From assembly GCF_003076475.1 (NCBI RefSeq), contig NZ_CP020919.1:3720001-3784000 (forward strand): a stretch of 64,000 bases of DNA, in the 5' to 3' direction. A program made the translations under genes and the position numbers. Source of the DNA: Flavobacterium kingsejongi. Lineage in GTDB: Bacteria; Bacteroidota; Bacteroidia; Flavobacteriales; Flavobacteriaceae. Shown one piece after another: positions 57,033 to 64,000 of the stretch (its first letter is position 1; each line of letters starts with the position of its first letter). The notes under the pieces are model-generated. The model saw only the letters and a program-made list of their open reading frames with translations. It was not told the DNA's origin and searched no databases.

Positions 57033-58511
57033 TTAATAAGCCTTAGCAAAAAGCACTCTTCCAACGGACGGTTTCCCAGTAAACACGCAGGTTCCAGCCT
57101 CTTCTTTACGGTCAAGGGGAATACAACGAATTGTTGCTTTTGTTAGGTCTTTAATTTGCTCTTCTGTTTCGGCTGTACCGTCCCAATGTGCCGAAATAAA
57201 GCCGGTTTTATGTTCTAAAACTTCCTTAAATTCCTCAAAACTATTTACTTCCGTAATATGAGCATCCCTATAATTTAATGCTTTTGTAAATAAATCACTC
57301 TGGATCTGTTCCAGAAGGTCGCTCACATAATTTACGATGCTTCCCTTCAAAACAACCTCTTTAGTTAGCGTATCACGTCTGGCAACTTCAAAAGTACCTT
57401 CTTCAAGATCTTTTGGACCAACAGCAATTCGAACGGGCACGCCTTTTAATTCATATTCATTAAATTTAAATCCGGGCTTATGCGTAGTACGATTGTCATA
57501 CTTCACTACAATACCGCGTTTTTTTAATTCTGCGGTTAGTGTAGCCACTTCTGCAGAAATAGTCTCCAATTGCTCCTCTGTTTTATAGATAGGCACGATA
57601 ACCACCTGTATTGGTGCCAGGCTTGGTGGCAATACCAATCCGTTATCATCAGAGTGTGTCATTACCAGGGCACCCATCAATCGGGTGGAAACACCCCAGG
57701 AAGTTCCCCATACATGTTCCTGCTTTCCTTCTGCATTAGCAAACTTCACATCAAAAGCTTTGGCAAAGTTTTGCCCTAAAAAGTGGGATGTCCCGGCCTG
57801 TAATGCTTTTCCATCCTGCATTAGCGCTTCGATACAATAAGTCTCTTCCGCTCCTGCAAAACGCTCCGTTTCTGTTTTAAATCCTTTAATTACTGGCATT
57901 GCCATGAAATTCTGGGCAAATTCAGCATATACATTCATCATTTGTACTGATTCTGTGATCGCTTCTGATTGCGTCGCATGCGCCGTATGCCCTTCCTGCC
58001 ATAAGAATTCCGCAGTTCGTAAAAAAAGACGTGTCCTCATTTCCCATCGCACTACATTCGCCCATTGATTAATCAGCAGGGGCAAATCACGATACGACTG
58101 TACCCATCCTTTATAAGTACTCCATATAATAGCTTCACTTGTAGGACGCACAATCAATTCCTCTTCCAGCTTTGCATTGGGGTCAACAATTAACTTACCT
58201 TTATTGTCAGGATCTGTTTTTAATCTGTAATGGGTAACAATTGCACATTCTTTTGCAAATCCTTCCGCATTTTTTTCTTCGGCTTCGAACATGCTTTTCG
58301 GAACAAACAAAGGAAAATAGGCATTCTGATGCCCGGTCTCCTTGAACATTCTGTCAAGCTCCGCCTGCATTTTTTCCCAAATTGCATAACCGTAGGGCTT
58401 GATCACCATACAACCCCTAACGCCTGAGTTTTCGGCAAGGTCAGCCTTTACCACTAATTCGTTATACCATTTGGAATAATCTTCCGATCTTTTTGTCAAG
58501 TTCTTGCTCAT
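57033..58511 (-). CDS. proS: Prolyl-tRNA synthetase, archaeal/eukaryal-type
   Basis: A 492-residue class II synthetase charging tRNA-Pro. It has the form without the editing insertion: motif 1 region [17 protein letters not shown], motif 2 region [34 protein letters not shown] for the active site and motif 3 [15 protein letters not shown]. The C-terminal zinc-like domain ends with GRVLFAKAY. This type is found in Bacteroidetes as well as archaea and eukaryotes. It is divergent from the repeat lipoprotein gene with 100 bp between the starts. Confidence 0.96.
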   Translation of the reverse strand: MSKNLTKRSEDYSKWYNELVVKADLAENSGVRGCMVIKPYGYAIWEKMQAELDRMFKETGHQNAYFPLFVPKSMFEAEEKNAEGFAKECAIVTHYRLKTDPDNKGKLIVDPNAKLEEELIVRPTSEAIIWSTYKGWVQSYRDLPLLINQWANVVRWEMRTRLFLRTAEFLWQEGHTAHATQSEAITESVQMMNVYAEFAQNFMAMPVIKGFKTETERFAGAEETYCIEALMQDGKALQAGTSHFLGQNFAKAFDVKFANAEGKQEHVWGTSWGVSTRLMGALVMTHSDDNGLVLPPSLAPIQVVIVPIYKTEEQLETISAEVATLTAELKKRGIVVKYDNRTTHKPGFKFNEYELKGVPVRIAVGPKDLEEGTFEVARRDTLTKEVVLKGSIVNYVSDLLEQIQSDLFTKALNYRDAHITEVNSFEEFKEVLEHKTGFISAHWDGTAETEEQIKDLTKATIRCIPLDRKEEAGTCVFTGKPSVGRVLFAKAY

Positions 58512-58575
58512 TTTTAATTATTTGGCACAAATATTGTTTAACTTAAATTAACTAAAATAGTTCCACAAAACTAAC

Positions 58576-58583
58576 TATTTTTG
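58576..58583 (+). promoter_or_regulatory. -7 box of the repeat lipoprotein gene
   Basis: TATTTTTG fits TAnnTTTG and lies 28 bp before the lipoprotein ATG. No upstream TTG at normal spacing was found. Confidence 0.45.
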
Positions 58584-58611
58584 TATTGTCCAACAATTAA
58601 ATTACCGATAT

Positions 58612-59655
58612 ATGAAAACTTATTATTTTTCAACCCAGAAAATTTCCCTTTATACGATAATTGGATTTCTTAGTGTTGTTCTGGCTTCATGCAGTTCATA
58701 CCAAAACAAGTCCTATTATGATAACGACGGGATATACGGTTCAGGTTCACAAAACCGGAATAATAACAGGACCACAAATAATTCAAACCAAAATAGTAAC
58801 CATTACCAGGAATATTTCAGCTCTCTTTCTAATGAAGTAGCAGAAGAGCCTGTTGAAATCTTTACTGATGTGGACGGTTATTATGCTGATGAAAATGGAA
58901 ATCAAACCTCACAGGGTAACATTGCATATACCAGCGGATATTCCGGATGGGGCAATGACAACCAGAATGTCTCTATAAATATCTACGGTGGCTCCAACTG
59001 GGGCTGGAACAATTGGTACGGCTACGGTGGTGGCTGGGGTTGGGGACTTGGCTGGGGCTGGGGTTGGAACAACTGGTACACTCCTTACTACGGTTGGGGC
59101 TGGAATAGCTGGTCTCCTTATTATGGTAACGGCTGGTACGGTGGTGGAAATTATGCCTATGTGAATGGAAGGCGTGGCGCTTACAGAAGCCCTGCAGCAA
59201 ACACTTTCAATAACGGATCCCGAAGCAGCTATGCAAACCGCAACGGAGGAAGAAGCACTTTAAGCTCTACACGCTCTGGATACGGAAACCGTTATTCAAG
59301 ATCTTCTTTCACGACAAACAATACCCGTTCTAACTATACTAATAGTGGAAGCAGAAGTAACTTTACGAACAACACTACAAGAAATACCTATAATCCGAAC
59401 AACACTACAAGAAATACCTATAATCCGAACAACTCCACAAGGAGCAACTATAATAATAGTAATACTACAAGATCGTCCAATACAAATTATAACTATAATA
59501 ATTCCAATAATTCGTCAACCCGAAGCAACAATAGCAACTACACACCTACCCGATCATCATCTCCTTCTCCAAGTTATGGCGGCGGAAGATCATCTGGCGG
59601 TGGCGGTGGCGGAGGAGGAAGATCCGGTGGTGGCGGTGGCGGAGGTCGTCGTTAA
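58612..59655 (+). CDS. Low-complexity Gly/Trp/Asn-rich lipoprotein of unknown function
   Basis: A 347-residue protein with a lipoprotein signal (FLSVVLASC, lipid Cys near residue 27). The middle third is rich in Gly, Trp and Tyr (GWGWGLGWGWGWNNW region). The last third is Asn/Ser/Thr/Arg-rich with near repeats of NNTTRNTYNP, and the end is a Gly-rich tail. No family is recognised. The signal targets an outer or inner membrane face. Such composition suggests an unfolded or fibrous surface layer protein. It is next to proS and followed by an OmpP1-type gene, but no functional link is shown. The alternative reading frame inside it is a shadow. Confidence 0.88.
   Translation: MKTYYFSTQKISLYTIIGFLSVVLASCSSYQNKSYYDNDGIYGSGSQNRNNNRTTNNSNQNSNHYQEYFSSLSNEVAEEPVEIFTDVDGYYADENGNQTSQGNIAYTSGYSGWGNDNQNVSINIYGGSNWGWNNWYGYGGGWGWGLGWGWGWNNWYTPYYGWGWNSWSPYYGNGWYGGGNYAYVNGRRGAYRSPAANTFNNGSRSSYANRNGGRSTLSSTRSGYGNRYSRSSFTTNNTRSNYTNSGSRSNFTNNTTRNTYNPNNTTRNTYNPNNSTRSNYNNSNTTRSSNTNYNYNNSNNSSTRSNNSNYTPTRSSSPSPSYGGGRSSGGGGGGGGRSGGGGGGGRR
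59371..59430 (+). repeat. Perfect 30-bp tandem duplication inside the lipoprotein gene
   Basis: Two identical 30-bp units, 59371-59400 and 59401-59430, code for NTTRNTYNPN twice. A third, partly diverged unit follows. The exact identity points to a recent slippage or unequal crossover and a length-variable site. Confidence 0.9.
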
Positions 59656-59672
59656 GCTATAATCTTTTATTG

Positions 59673-59721
59673 AATACCCATTTAAATACTGCAAATGCGG
59701 TTTACTTGGGTATTTTTTTTG
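59673..59721 (+). terminator. Probable terminator after the lipoprotein gene
   Basis: AATACCCA (59673-59680) pairs with TGGGTATT (59707-59714) across a 26-nt loop, followed by TTTTTT. The loop is longer than usual, so efficiency is uncertain. Confidence 0.6.
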
Positions 59722-59742
59722 TCAATTAAAATACATCAAAAA

Positions 59743-61269
59743 ATGAAAAAATACTTACTTCTCGGTTTAATAGGCTTAAGTGTCACTGCTGTAAAAGCTC
59801 AGGATATTTCTGATGCCCTGCGGTACTCGCAGACCAACCTGAATGGAACAGCGCGGTTCAGAGCCATGAGTGGCGCATTTGGTGCCTTAGGAGGCGATCT
59901 GTCTTCCCTGAATGTAAATCCGGCGGGTTCAGCCATATTCAACAACAATCAGGTTACTTTTACCATCAGTAATTACAACACTAAAAATAAATCCAATTAT
60001 TTTGGGACCACAACCAGTGCAAACGATAATTCTTTTGACCTGAATCAAATTGGTGGTGTTTTTGTATTTAACAATAACAATCCGGAAAGTTCCTGGAGAA
60101 AACTTACGCTGGCAGTCAATTATGAAAATACCAATAATTTTGACAATTCACTCTATTCGGCAGGAACTAACCCTACGACTTCAATAGGCCAGTATTTTGT
60201 CAATCAGGCGAACGGCGTGCCTTTGGATTACCTCGTAACACGACCTGGAGAAACTGCCGGTGGACTCTACTCTTACCTGGGTGCTTTTGGTGGAAATTAC
60301 CAAAATGCCTTTTTAGGATATGATAGTTTCATATTGGAACCGAACAGCACCAATCCACAAAATACACTTTACACATCCAATGTTGTTCCGGGAGGAAATT
60401 ACAGCCAGGCTAATTATATTAATTCGTCCGGTTACAATGGTAAGGTTTCTTTTAATGCAGCAGCACAATATCAGGACTGGCTTTCTTTGGGGTTAAACCT
60501 GAACACCCATTTTTCTGATTACACCAGCACTACCGATTTTTACGAAAACAATAACAACGCAGCTGTACCAGGCAGCACTAATGTAAGGAATATCCGTTTC
60601 CGCAATGAATTGTATACCTATGGAAATGGTTTCTCTTTTCAGGTTGGTGCGATTGCGAAAGTGACTAATGCCATCCGCTTTGGACTTGCTTACGAATCAC
60701 CAACCTGGATGAAACTTAACGACAAATTGAGACAATCACTGGTAGCCTACAGGGACGGTAGTGGTATTCCGGCTATATTTGACGAAGGTATTACCAATGT
60801 ATATCCTTCCTACAGAGTACAAACACCAAGTAAATACACTGGAAGTTTTGCCTATATCTTTGGTAGCAACGGATTGATCTCTATCGATTACGCCTTAAAA
60901 TCCTACAGCGATACCAAATTAAAACCCAGCGATGACCCTACATTCCAGGAATACAACAGCATTATGAAAAACATACTGGACGTTACTTCTGAAGTTCGGG
61001 TGGGTGCTGAATACCGTATTCAGAATTTCAGCCTTCGTGGCGGTTATCGCTTTGAGCAAAGTCCCTATAAAAACGGAAACACAATTGGTGATCTTCAGGG
61101 CTTTTCGGGAGGTTTAGGATACAACTTTGGCGCAACCAAACTCGACCTTGCCTACTCTTACGCCAAAAGAGATTACGACCAGCAAATGTTCAACACCGGG
61201 TTAACAGACAGCTCCCGTATTAAATCAGTCAATAACAATGTTTCTTTAGGATTAACATTCGATTTTTAA
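59743..61269 (+). CDS. OmpP1/FadL-family outer membrane transport protein
   Basis: A 508-residue outer-membrane beta-barrel. The signal peptide (LLLGLIGLSVTAVKAQ) is followed by the N-terminal hatch-like motif GTARFRAMSGAFGALGGDLS with SLNVNPAGSAIF, typical of this family. Alternating strands continue to a final Phe in LGLTFDF, a barrel-assembly signal. FadL relatives carry hydrophobic molecules such as long-chain fatty acids; the substrate here is unknown. The open frame reaches 16 codons upstream, but that segment lies in the terminator T-run, so the ATG before the signal peptide is chosen. Confidence 0.93.
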   Translation: MKKYLLLGLIGLSVTAVKAQDISDALRYSQTNLNGTARFRAMSGAFGALGGDLSSLNVNPAGSAIFNNNQVTFTISNYNTKNKSNYFGTTTSANDNSFDLNQIGGVFVFNNNNPESSWRKLTLAVNYENTNNFDNSLYSAGTNPTTSIGQYFVNQANGVPLDYLVTRPGETAGGLYSYLGAFGGNYQNAFLGYDSFILEPNSTNPQNTLYTSNVVPGGNYSQANYINSSGYNGKVSFNAAAQYQDWLSLGLNLNTHFSDYTSTTDFYENNNNAAVPGSTNVRNIRFRNELYTYGNGFSFQVGAIAKVTNAIRFGLAYESPTWMKLNDKLRQSLVAYRDGSGIPAIFDEGITNVYPSYRVQTPSKYTGSFAYIFGSNGLISIDYALKSYSDTKLKPSDDPTFQEYNSIMKNILDVTSEVRVGAEYRIQNFSLRGGYRFEQSPYKNGNTIGDLQGFSGGLGYNFGATKLDLAYSYAKRDYDQQMFNTGLTDSSRIKSVNNNVSLGLTFDF

Positions 61270-61290
61270 GATACCCCTATTTATTTTTAA

Positions 61291-61326
61291 AACCATCCTC
61301 TAGACCTATTCAGGATGGTTTTTTAT
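61291..61326 (+). terminator. Terminator of the OmpP1 gene
   Basis: AACCATCCT (61291-61299) pairs with AGGATGGTT (61312-61320) around a 12-nt loop, followed by TTTTA. Confidence 0.8.
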
Positions 61327-61427
61327 TTCTACCCCGTTTCGATAATAACCGCGAAGCATAAAATATGCCGTAACAATTAGTCCGCTATTGATAAAAAGCG
61401 TAATTTTGCACTCCAATTTACAATTCT

Positions 61428-62747
61428 ATGAGAACCAAGTCGTTAAAGAAAAATAAAATTAATGTAATCACTTTAGGATGTTCTAAGAACGTTTATGACA
61501 GTGAAGTCCTTATGGGACAGTTGCGTGCCAGCGGTAAAGACGTACAGCATGAAGCCCCTGCTCATGAAGAAGGAAACATCATTGTTATTAACACCTGTGG
61601 TTTTATTGATAATGCAAAGGAAGAATCTGTAAACATGATCCTTAACTATGTCGACAAGAAAGAACAAGGACTGGTAGACAAAGTATTTGTTACCGGTTGC
61701 TTATCCGAACGATACAAACCAGACTTAATTAAGGAAATCCCGAATGTTGACCAGTACTTCGGTACTACAGAATTACCGGGACTATTAAAAGCTTTAGGTG
61801 CTGATTACAAACATGAATTATTAGGGGAACGCCTTACCACAACTCCTAAAAACTACGCTTACCTTAAAATTGCAGAAGGCTGTGACCGTCCGTGCAGTTT
61901 TTGTGCTATCCCTTTAATGCGTGGTAAACACGTTTCGCAATCTATTGAGAAATTAGTAAACGAAGCAAAAGGATTGGCAAAAAATGGTGTAAAAGAACTT
62001 ATCCTTATTGCACAGGACCTTACGTATTATGGTCTTGATTTGTATAAAAAAAGAAACCTTGCTGAATTATTAGAGAACCTTGCTGCTATTGAAGGTATCG
62101 AATGGATTCGCCTTCATTATGCATTCCCGGCAGGATTTCCTATGGATGTGCTGGAATTAATGAAGCGGGAGCCTAAAATCTGTAATTACCTGGATATTCC
62201 ATTGCAACATATCTCTGATAAGATCTTAAAATCCATGCGACGTGGAACGACACAGGCAAAAACGACCAAGTTATTAAAGGAATTCCGCGAGGCTGTTCCT
62301 GGAATGACCATCCGTACTACACTTATTGTAGGTTATCCGGGAGAAACTGAAGAAGATTTCCAGATCCTGAAAAACTGGGTGGAAGAAATGCGTTTTGAAC
62401 GTTTGGGCTGTTTCGCTTATTCCCATGAAGAAAATACCCACGCTTATCTATTGGAAGATGATGTTCCTGCTGAAGTAAAACAACAGCGTGCCAATGAAAT
62501 TATGGAAATTCAGTCCCAAATTTCATGGGAACTGAACCAGGAAAAAATCGGGCAGACATTACGTTGTATTATTGACCGTAAAGAAGGAGCACACTTTGTA
62601 GGAAGAACAGAATTTGATAGCCCTGATGTAGATAATGAAGTACTAATTGATGCTTCTTTAGCGTACCTGAAAACCGGAGAATTTGTAGACGTTAAAATTA
62701 CCGATGCCACTGAATTTGATTTATATGGTGAAGCCGTTATTGCGTAA
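61428..62747 (+). CDS. rimO: Ribosomal protein S12 methylthiotransferase RimO
   Basis: A 439-residue radical SAM enzyme that adds a methylthio group to an Asp of ribosomal protein S12. The N-terminal UPF0004 domain has ITLGCSKNVYDSE, NTCGFI and VTGCLSERY (three iron-sulfur Cys). The radical SAM cluster motif is GCDRPCSFCAIPLMRG. A C-terminal TRAM domain ends the chain. Length is typical (430-445). A TAATTTTG box lies at 61401-61408, 20 bp before the ATG. The second IS3 copy begins 12 bp after the stop, and no rimO terminator is left in view. Confidence 0.96.
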   Translation: MRTKSLKKNKINVITLGCSKNVYDSEVLMGQLRASGKDVQHEAPAHEEGNIIVINTCGFIDNAKEESVNMILNYVDKKEQGLVDKVFVTGCLSERYKPDLIKEIPNVDQYFGTTELPGLLKALGADYKHELLGERLTTTPKNYAYLKIAEGCDRPCSFCAIPLMRGKHVSQSIEKLVNEAKGLAKNGVKELILIAQDLTYYGLDLYKKRNLAELLENLAAIEGIEWIRLHYAFPAGFPMDVLELMKREPKICNYLDIPLQHISDKILKSMRRGTTQAKTTKLLKEFREAVPGMTIRTTLIVGYPGETEEDFQILKNWVEEMRFERLGCFAYSHEENTHAYLLEDDVPAEVKQQRANEIMEIQSQISWELNQEKIGQTLRCIIDRKEGAHFVGRTEFDSPDVDNEVLIDASLAYLKTGEFVDVKITDATEFDLYGEAVIA

Positions 62748-62811
62748 CACCCTATTTTATGTCTAGTCCTAGAATAGCAATACAGGATTAATAATAATAA
62801 AAGTACATTTT

Positions 62812-63669
62812 TTAGACAGAAGTAGCTTCATGGTTACTTCTGTTTTTTGTTTTATAGGTTTTCATTTCTATTTCTTTTTGCTGATGCATTTGCATCGGAG
62901 TAAGCATATGATTAGAGCAATGCGGTCTTACTAGATTATAAATCTGTATAGATTCCTTAACTACTAACTTAATAATATTAAGTTGCTGATCATTATACCT
63001 ATCTACTAAAAACTCCTGTTTTAATATCCCATTTACCCTTTCAGCGACCGCATTTTGATATGGATCATAAGACTCAGTCATGCTACAGCGCAGGTTTTTA
63101 GTCTTGCGTATCACTTTTTGATATTCATTAGAACAATATTGTATACCTCTATCTGAGTGATGGATTAACGACAAACAACTATTTTTCCTGCTCTTAAGAG
63201 CCATTTGTAAAGCTTTAAGACTATTTTCGGCATTTAAATTAGTAGCTACATTAAATCCCATGATCCGTTTTGAATATGCATCTGTTACTAAGCTTAAATA
63301 GCAGGGCTTACTTCTTTTTCCGATGTATGTAATATCGGATACCCAAACCTGTTCAGGACGTATTATTTTTAAGTTTTCAATTAAATTCTTGTGTTTTTTA
63401 AAACGATGATATGAGTTAGTCGTAATATGATAGCTCCGTTTTGGAGATATTAGCAGATGGTTTACTTTGAGGATATTAAAAAACATATCTCTTCCAATCT
63501 TCAATGCTCTAAGCTCCTGGTTTAATAAATAATACAACTTTCTCGTACCGATACGAGGCATTTTCATCCTAATCTTTCTTACCATAAGAATGACTTGTTC
63601 AGACTTTGATTGCTTTAAGATTTTTCTTTTAATGCTACGATAATAGACCTGCCTGTCTATCCCGAACAA
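62812..63669 (-). CDS. IS3-family transposase orfB (DDE integrase), intact
   Basis: A catalytic subunit of 285 residues when read from the TTG at 63669; in the normal fusion it would be entered by -1 frameshifting from orfA. The N-terminal part carries a HTH_21-like region (MKMPRIGTRKLYYLLNQ). The integrase core has Asp in VWVSDITYIG, Asp in [10 protein letters not shown] and Glu in NAVAERVNG, about 36 residues after the second Asp, as in IS3 relatives. All three catalytic residues are present, unlike in copy 1, so this copy could supply transposase in trans. Confidence 0.93.
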   Translation of the reverse strand: MFGIDRQVYYRSIKRKILKQSKSEQVILMVRKIRMKMPRIGTRKLYYLLNQELRALKIGRDMFFNILKVNHLLISPKRSYHITTNSYHRFKKHKNLIENLKIIRPEQVWVSDITYIGKRSKPCYLSLVTDAYSKRIMGFNVATNLNAENSLKALQMALKSRKNSCLSLIHHSDRGIQYCSNEYQKVIRKTKNLRCSMTESYDPYQNAVAERVNGILKQEFLVDRYNDQQLNIIKLVVKESIQIYNLVRPHCSNHMLTPMQMHQQKEIEMKTYKTKNRSNHEATSV

Positions 63670-63683
63670 ACTACAGGTAAAAC

Positions 63684-64000
63684 CTAAGGTTTGTTTTTGT
63701 TCTTCTTTAAATAGGACAATTGTTCGGGTGATGAGTTTTTTCGGATATCGATATTATATTCTTTCTCTGCAATATCAATAAGCATATCAAAAATAATAGC
63801 TTTCTTATCCGTAAAATTAACTTGTTGCTCCAGATGAGCTTTCTGTTTTTCAAGAAGCGTAACTTTAGCTTCGAGTTCCATGATTTGCTGTTCAGGTGTT
63901 TTAGCCATTTGAGATGGGGTTTGGGTTTCCCAATCAAAGTTACCAAATTTTCTAAGCCAACTAACAACTGTTGAACGTGCTTGCACACCATATTTTTTAC
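63684..64000 (-). CDS. IS3-family transposase orfA (partial, start outside the window)
   Basis: The same protein as the complete orfA of copy 1, differing at one visible residue (FDMLID against FDLLID). The 5' end lies beyond the window, expected near 64112. Only the C-terminal three quarters are seen, with the recognition helix and the leucine-zipper region. Confidence 0.9.
   Translation of the reverse strand, partial: KKYGVQARSTVVSWLRKFGNFDWETQTPSQMAKTPEQQIMELEAKVTLLEKQKAHLEQQVNFTDKKAIIFDMLIDIAEKEYNIDIRKNSSPEQLSYLKKNKNKP

Larger units (their letters stand above)
62760..64000 (-). mobile_element. IS3-family insertion sequence, copy 2 (runs off the window)
   Basis: The left end TGTCTAGTCCTAGAATAGC is identical to the end of the copy at 18347, and the two copies have the same orientation. 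It has the 262 bp that copy 1 lacks, so the full length should be about 1393 bp, ending near 64152, outside the window. Its orfB is intact and orfA is cut by the window edge. It lies 12 bp after the rimO stop. Confidence 0.9.

Noticed and set aside
59345..59662. A second frame in the repeat region of the lipoprotein gene
   Set aside because: It is an Ile/Thr-rich shadow of low-complexity codons and lacks a start context.

Overview
The window reads as chromosome of a Flavobacteriaceae member, most likely Flavobacterium or a close relative. Support for this: the fused SecDF, the short archaeal/eukaryal-type ProS, a very large surface protein ending in a type IX secretion (T9SS) type B sorting domain, starts without Shine-Dalgarno sites, and many promoter boxes of the Bacteroidetes form TAnnTTTG. 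Almost everything is core housekeeping sequence. I see no prophage, CRISPR array, defence island or biosynthetic cluster. The accessory content is three insertion-sequence copies.

Layout. 1-3.3 kb: end of a TolC-like gene, then an EmrA/EmrB-type drug efflux pair and a small DUF3861-like gene. 3.4-10.8 kb: an exported S1/P1 nuclease, yaaA, a PASTA protein with rluD, divergently ddl-coaD preceded by a candidate structured RNA, a DEAD-box RNA helicase and a Nudix hydrolase. 10.7-18.3 kb: pyrE with an SRPBCC protein, birA, rsfS-ftsH, a lipid run (LUD protein, cdsA, psd, acyl-CoA-binding protein) and a lipoprotein superoxide dismutase. 18.3-19.5 kb: an IS3-type element with an internal deletion. 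19.5-25.6 kb: valS, a DUF1573 protein, a PDZ aspartyl protease and an aminotransferase. 25.7-32.6 kb: a 2134-residue repeat adhesin and a small exported protein. 32.7-36.3 kb: folE, cysS, yidD, lgt. 36.46-39.10 kb: an intact IS21-type element. 39.4-50.3 kb: secDF, mdh, gyrB, asnB, menD and a GNAT acetyltransferase. 50.3-57 kb: typA, a multi-PAS histidine kinase with a response regulator, rpsT and two tRNA-Glu genes. 57-62.7 kb: proS, a Gly/Trp/Asn-rich lipoprotein, an OmpP1/FadL porin and rimO. 62.76 kb to the end: a second, apparently intact IS3 copy cut by the window edge.

How genes work together: secDF, yidD and lgt serve envelope protein export and lipidation; ddl, the PASTA protein and the lipid run serve the wall and membrane; ftsH, rsfS, rimO, rpsT, rluD, typA and the helicase serve protein quality control and ribosome function. 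Strong hairpin terminators separate most units, often one shared between convergent genes.

The observations most worth checking are the structured leader upstream of ddl, a tRNA-Glu copy missing one T-stem base, the pyrE promoter that overlaps the start codon of the divergent Nudix gene, an upstream ORF overlapping the secDF start, the IS3 internal deletion beside a near-identical full copy, and the IS21 ends with four 24-bp repeats on each side.
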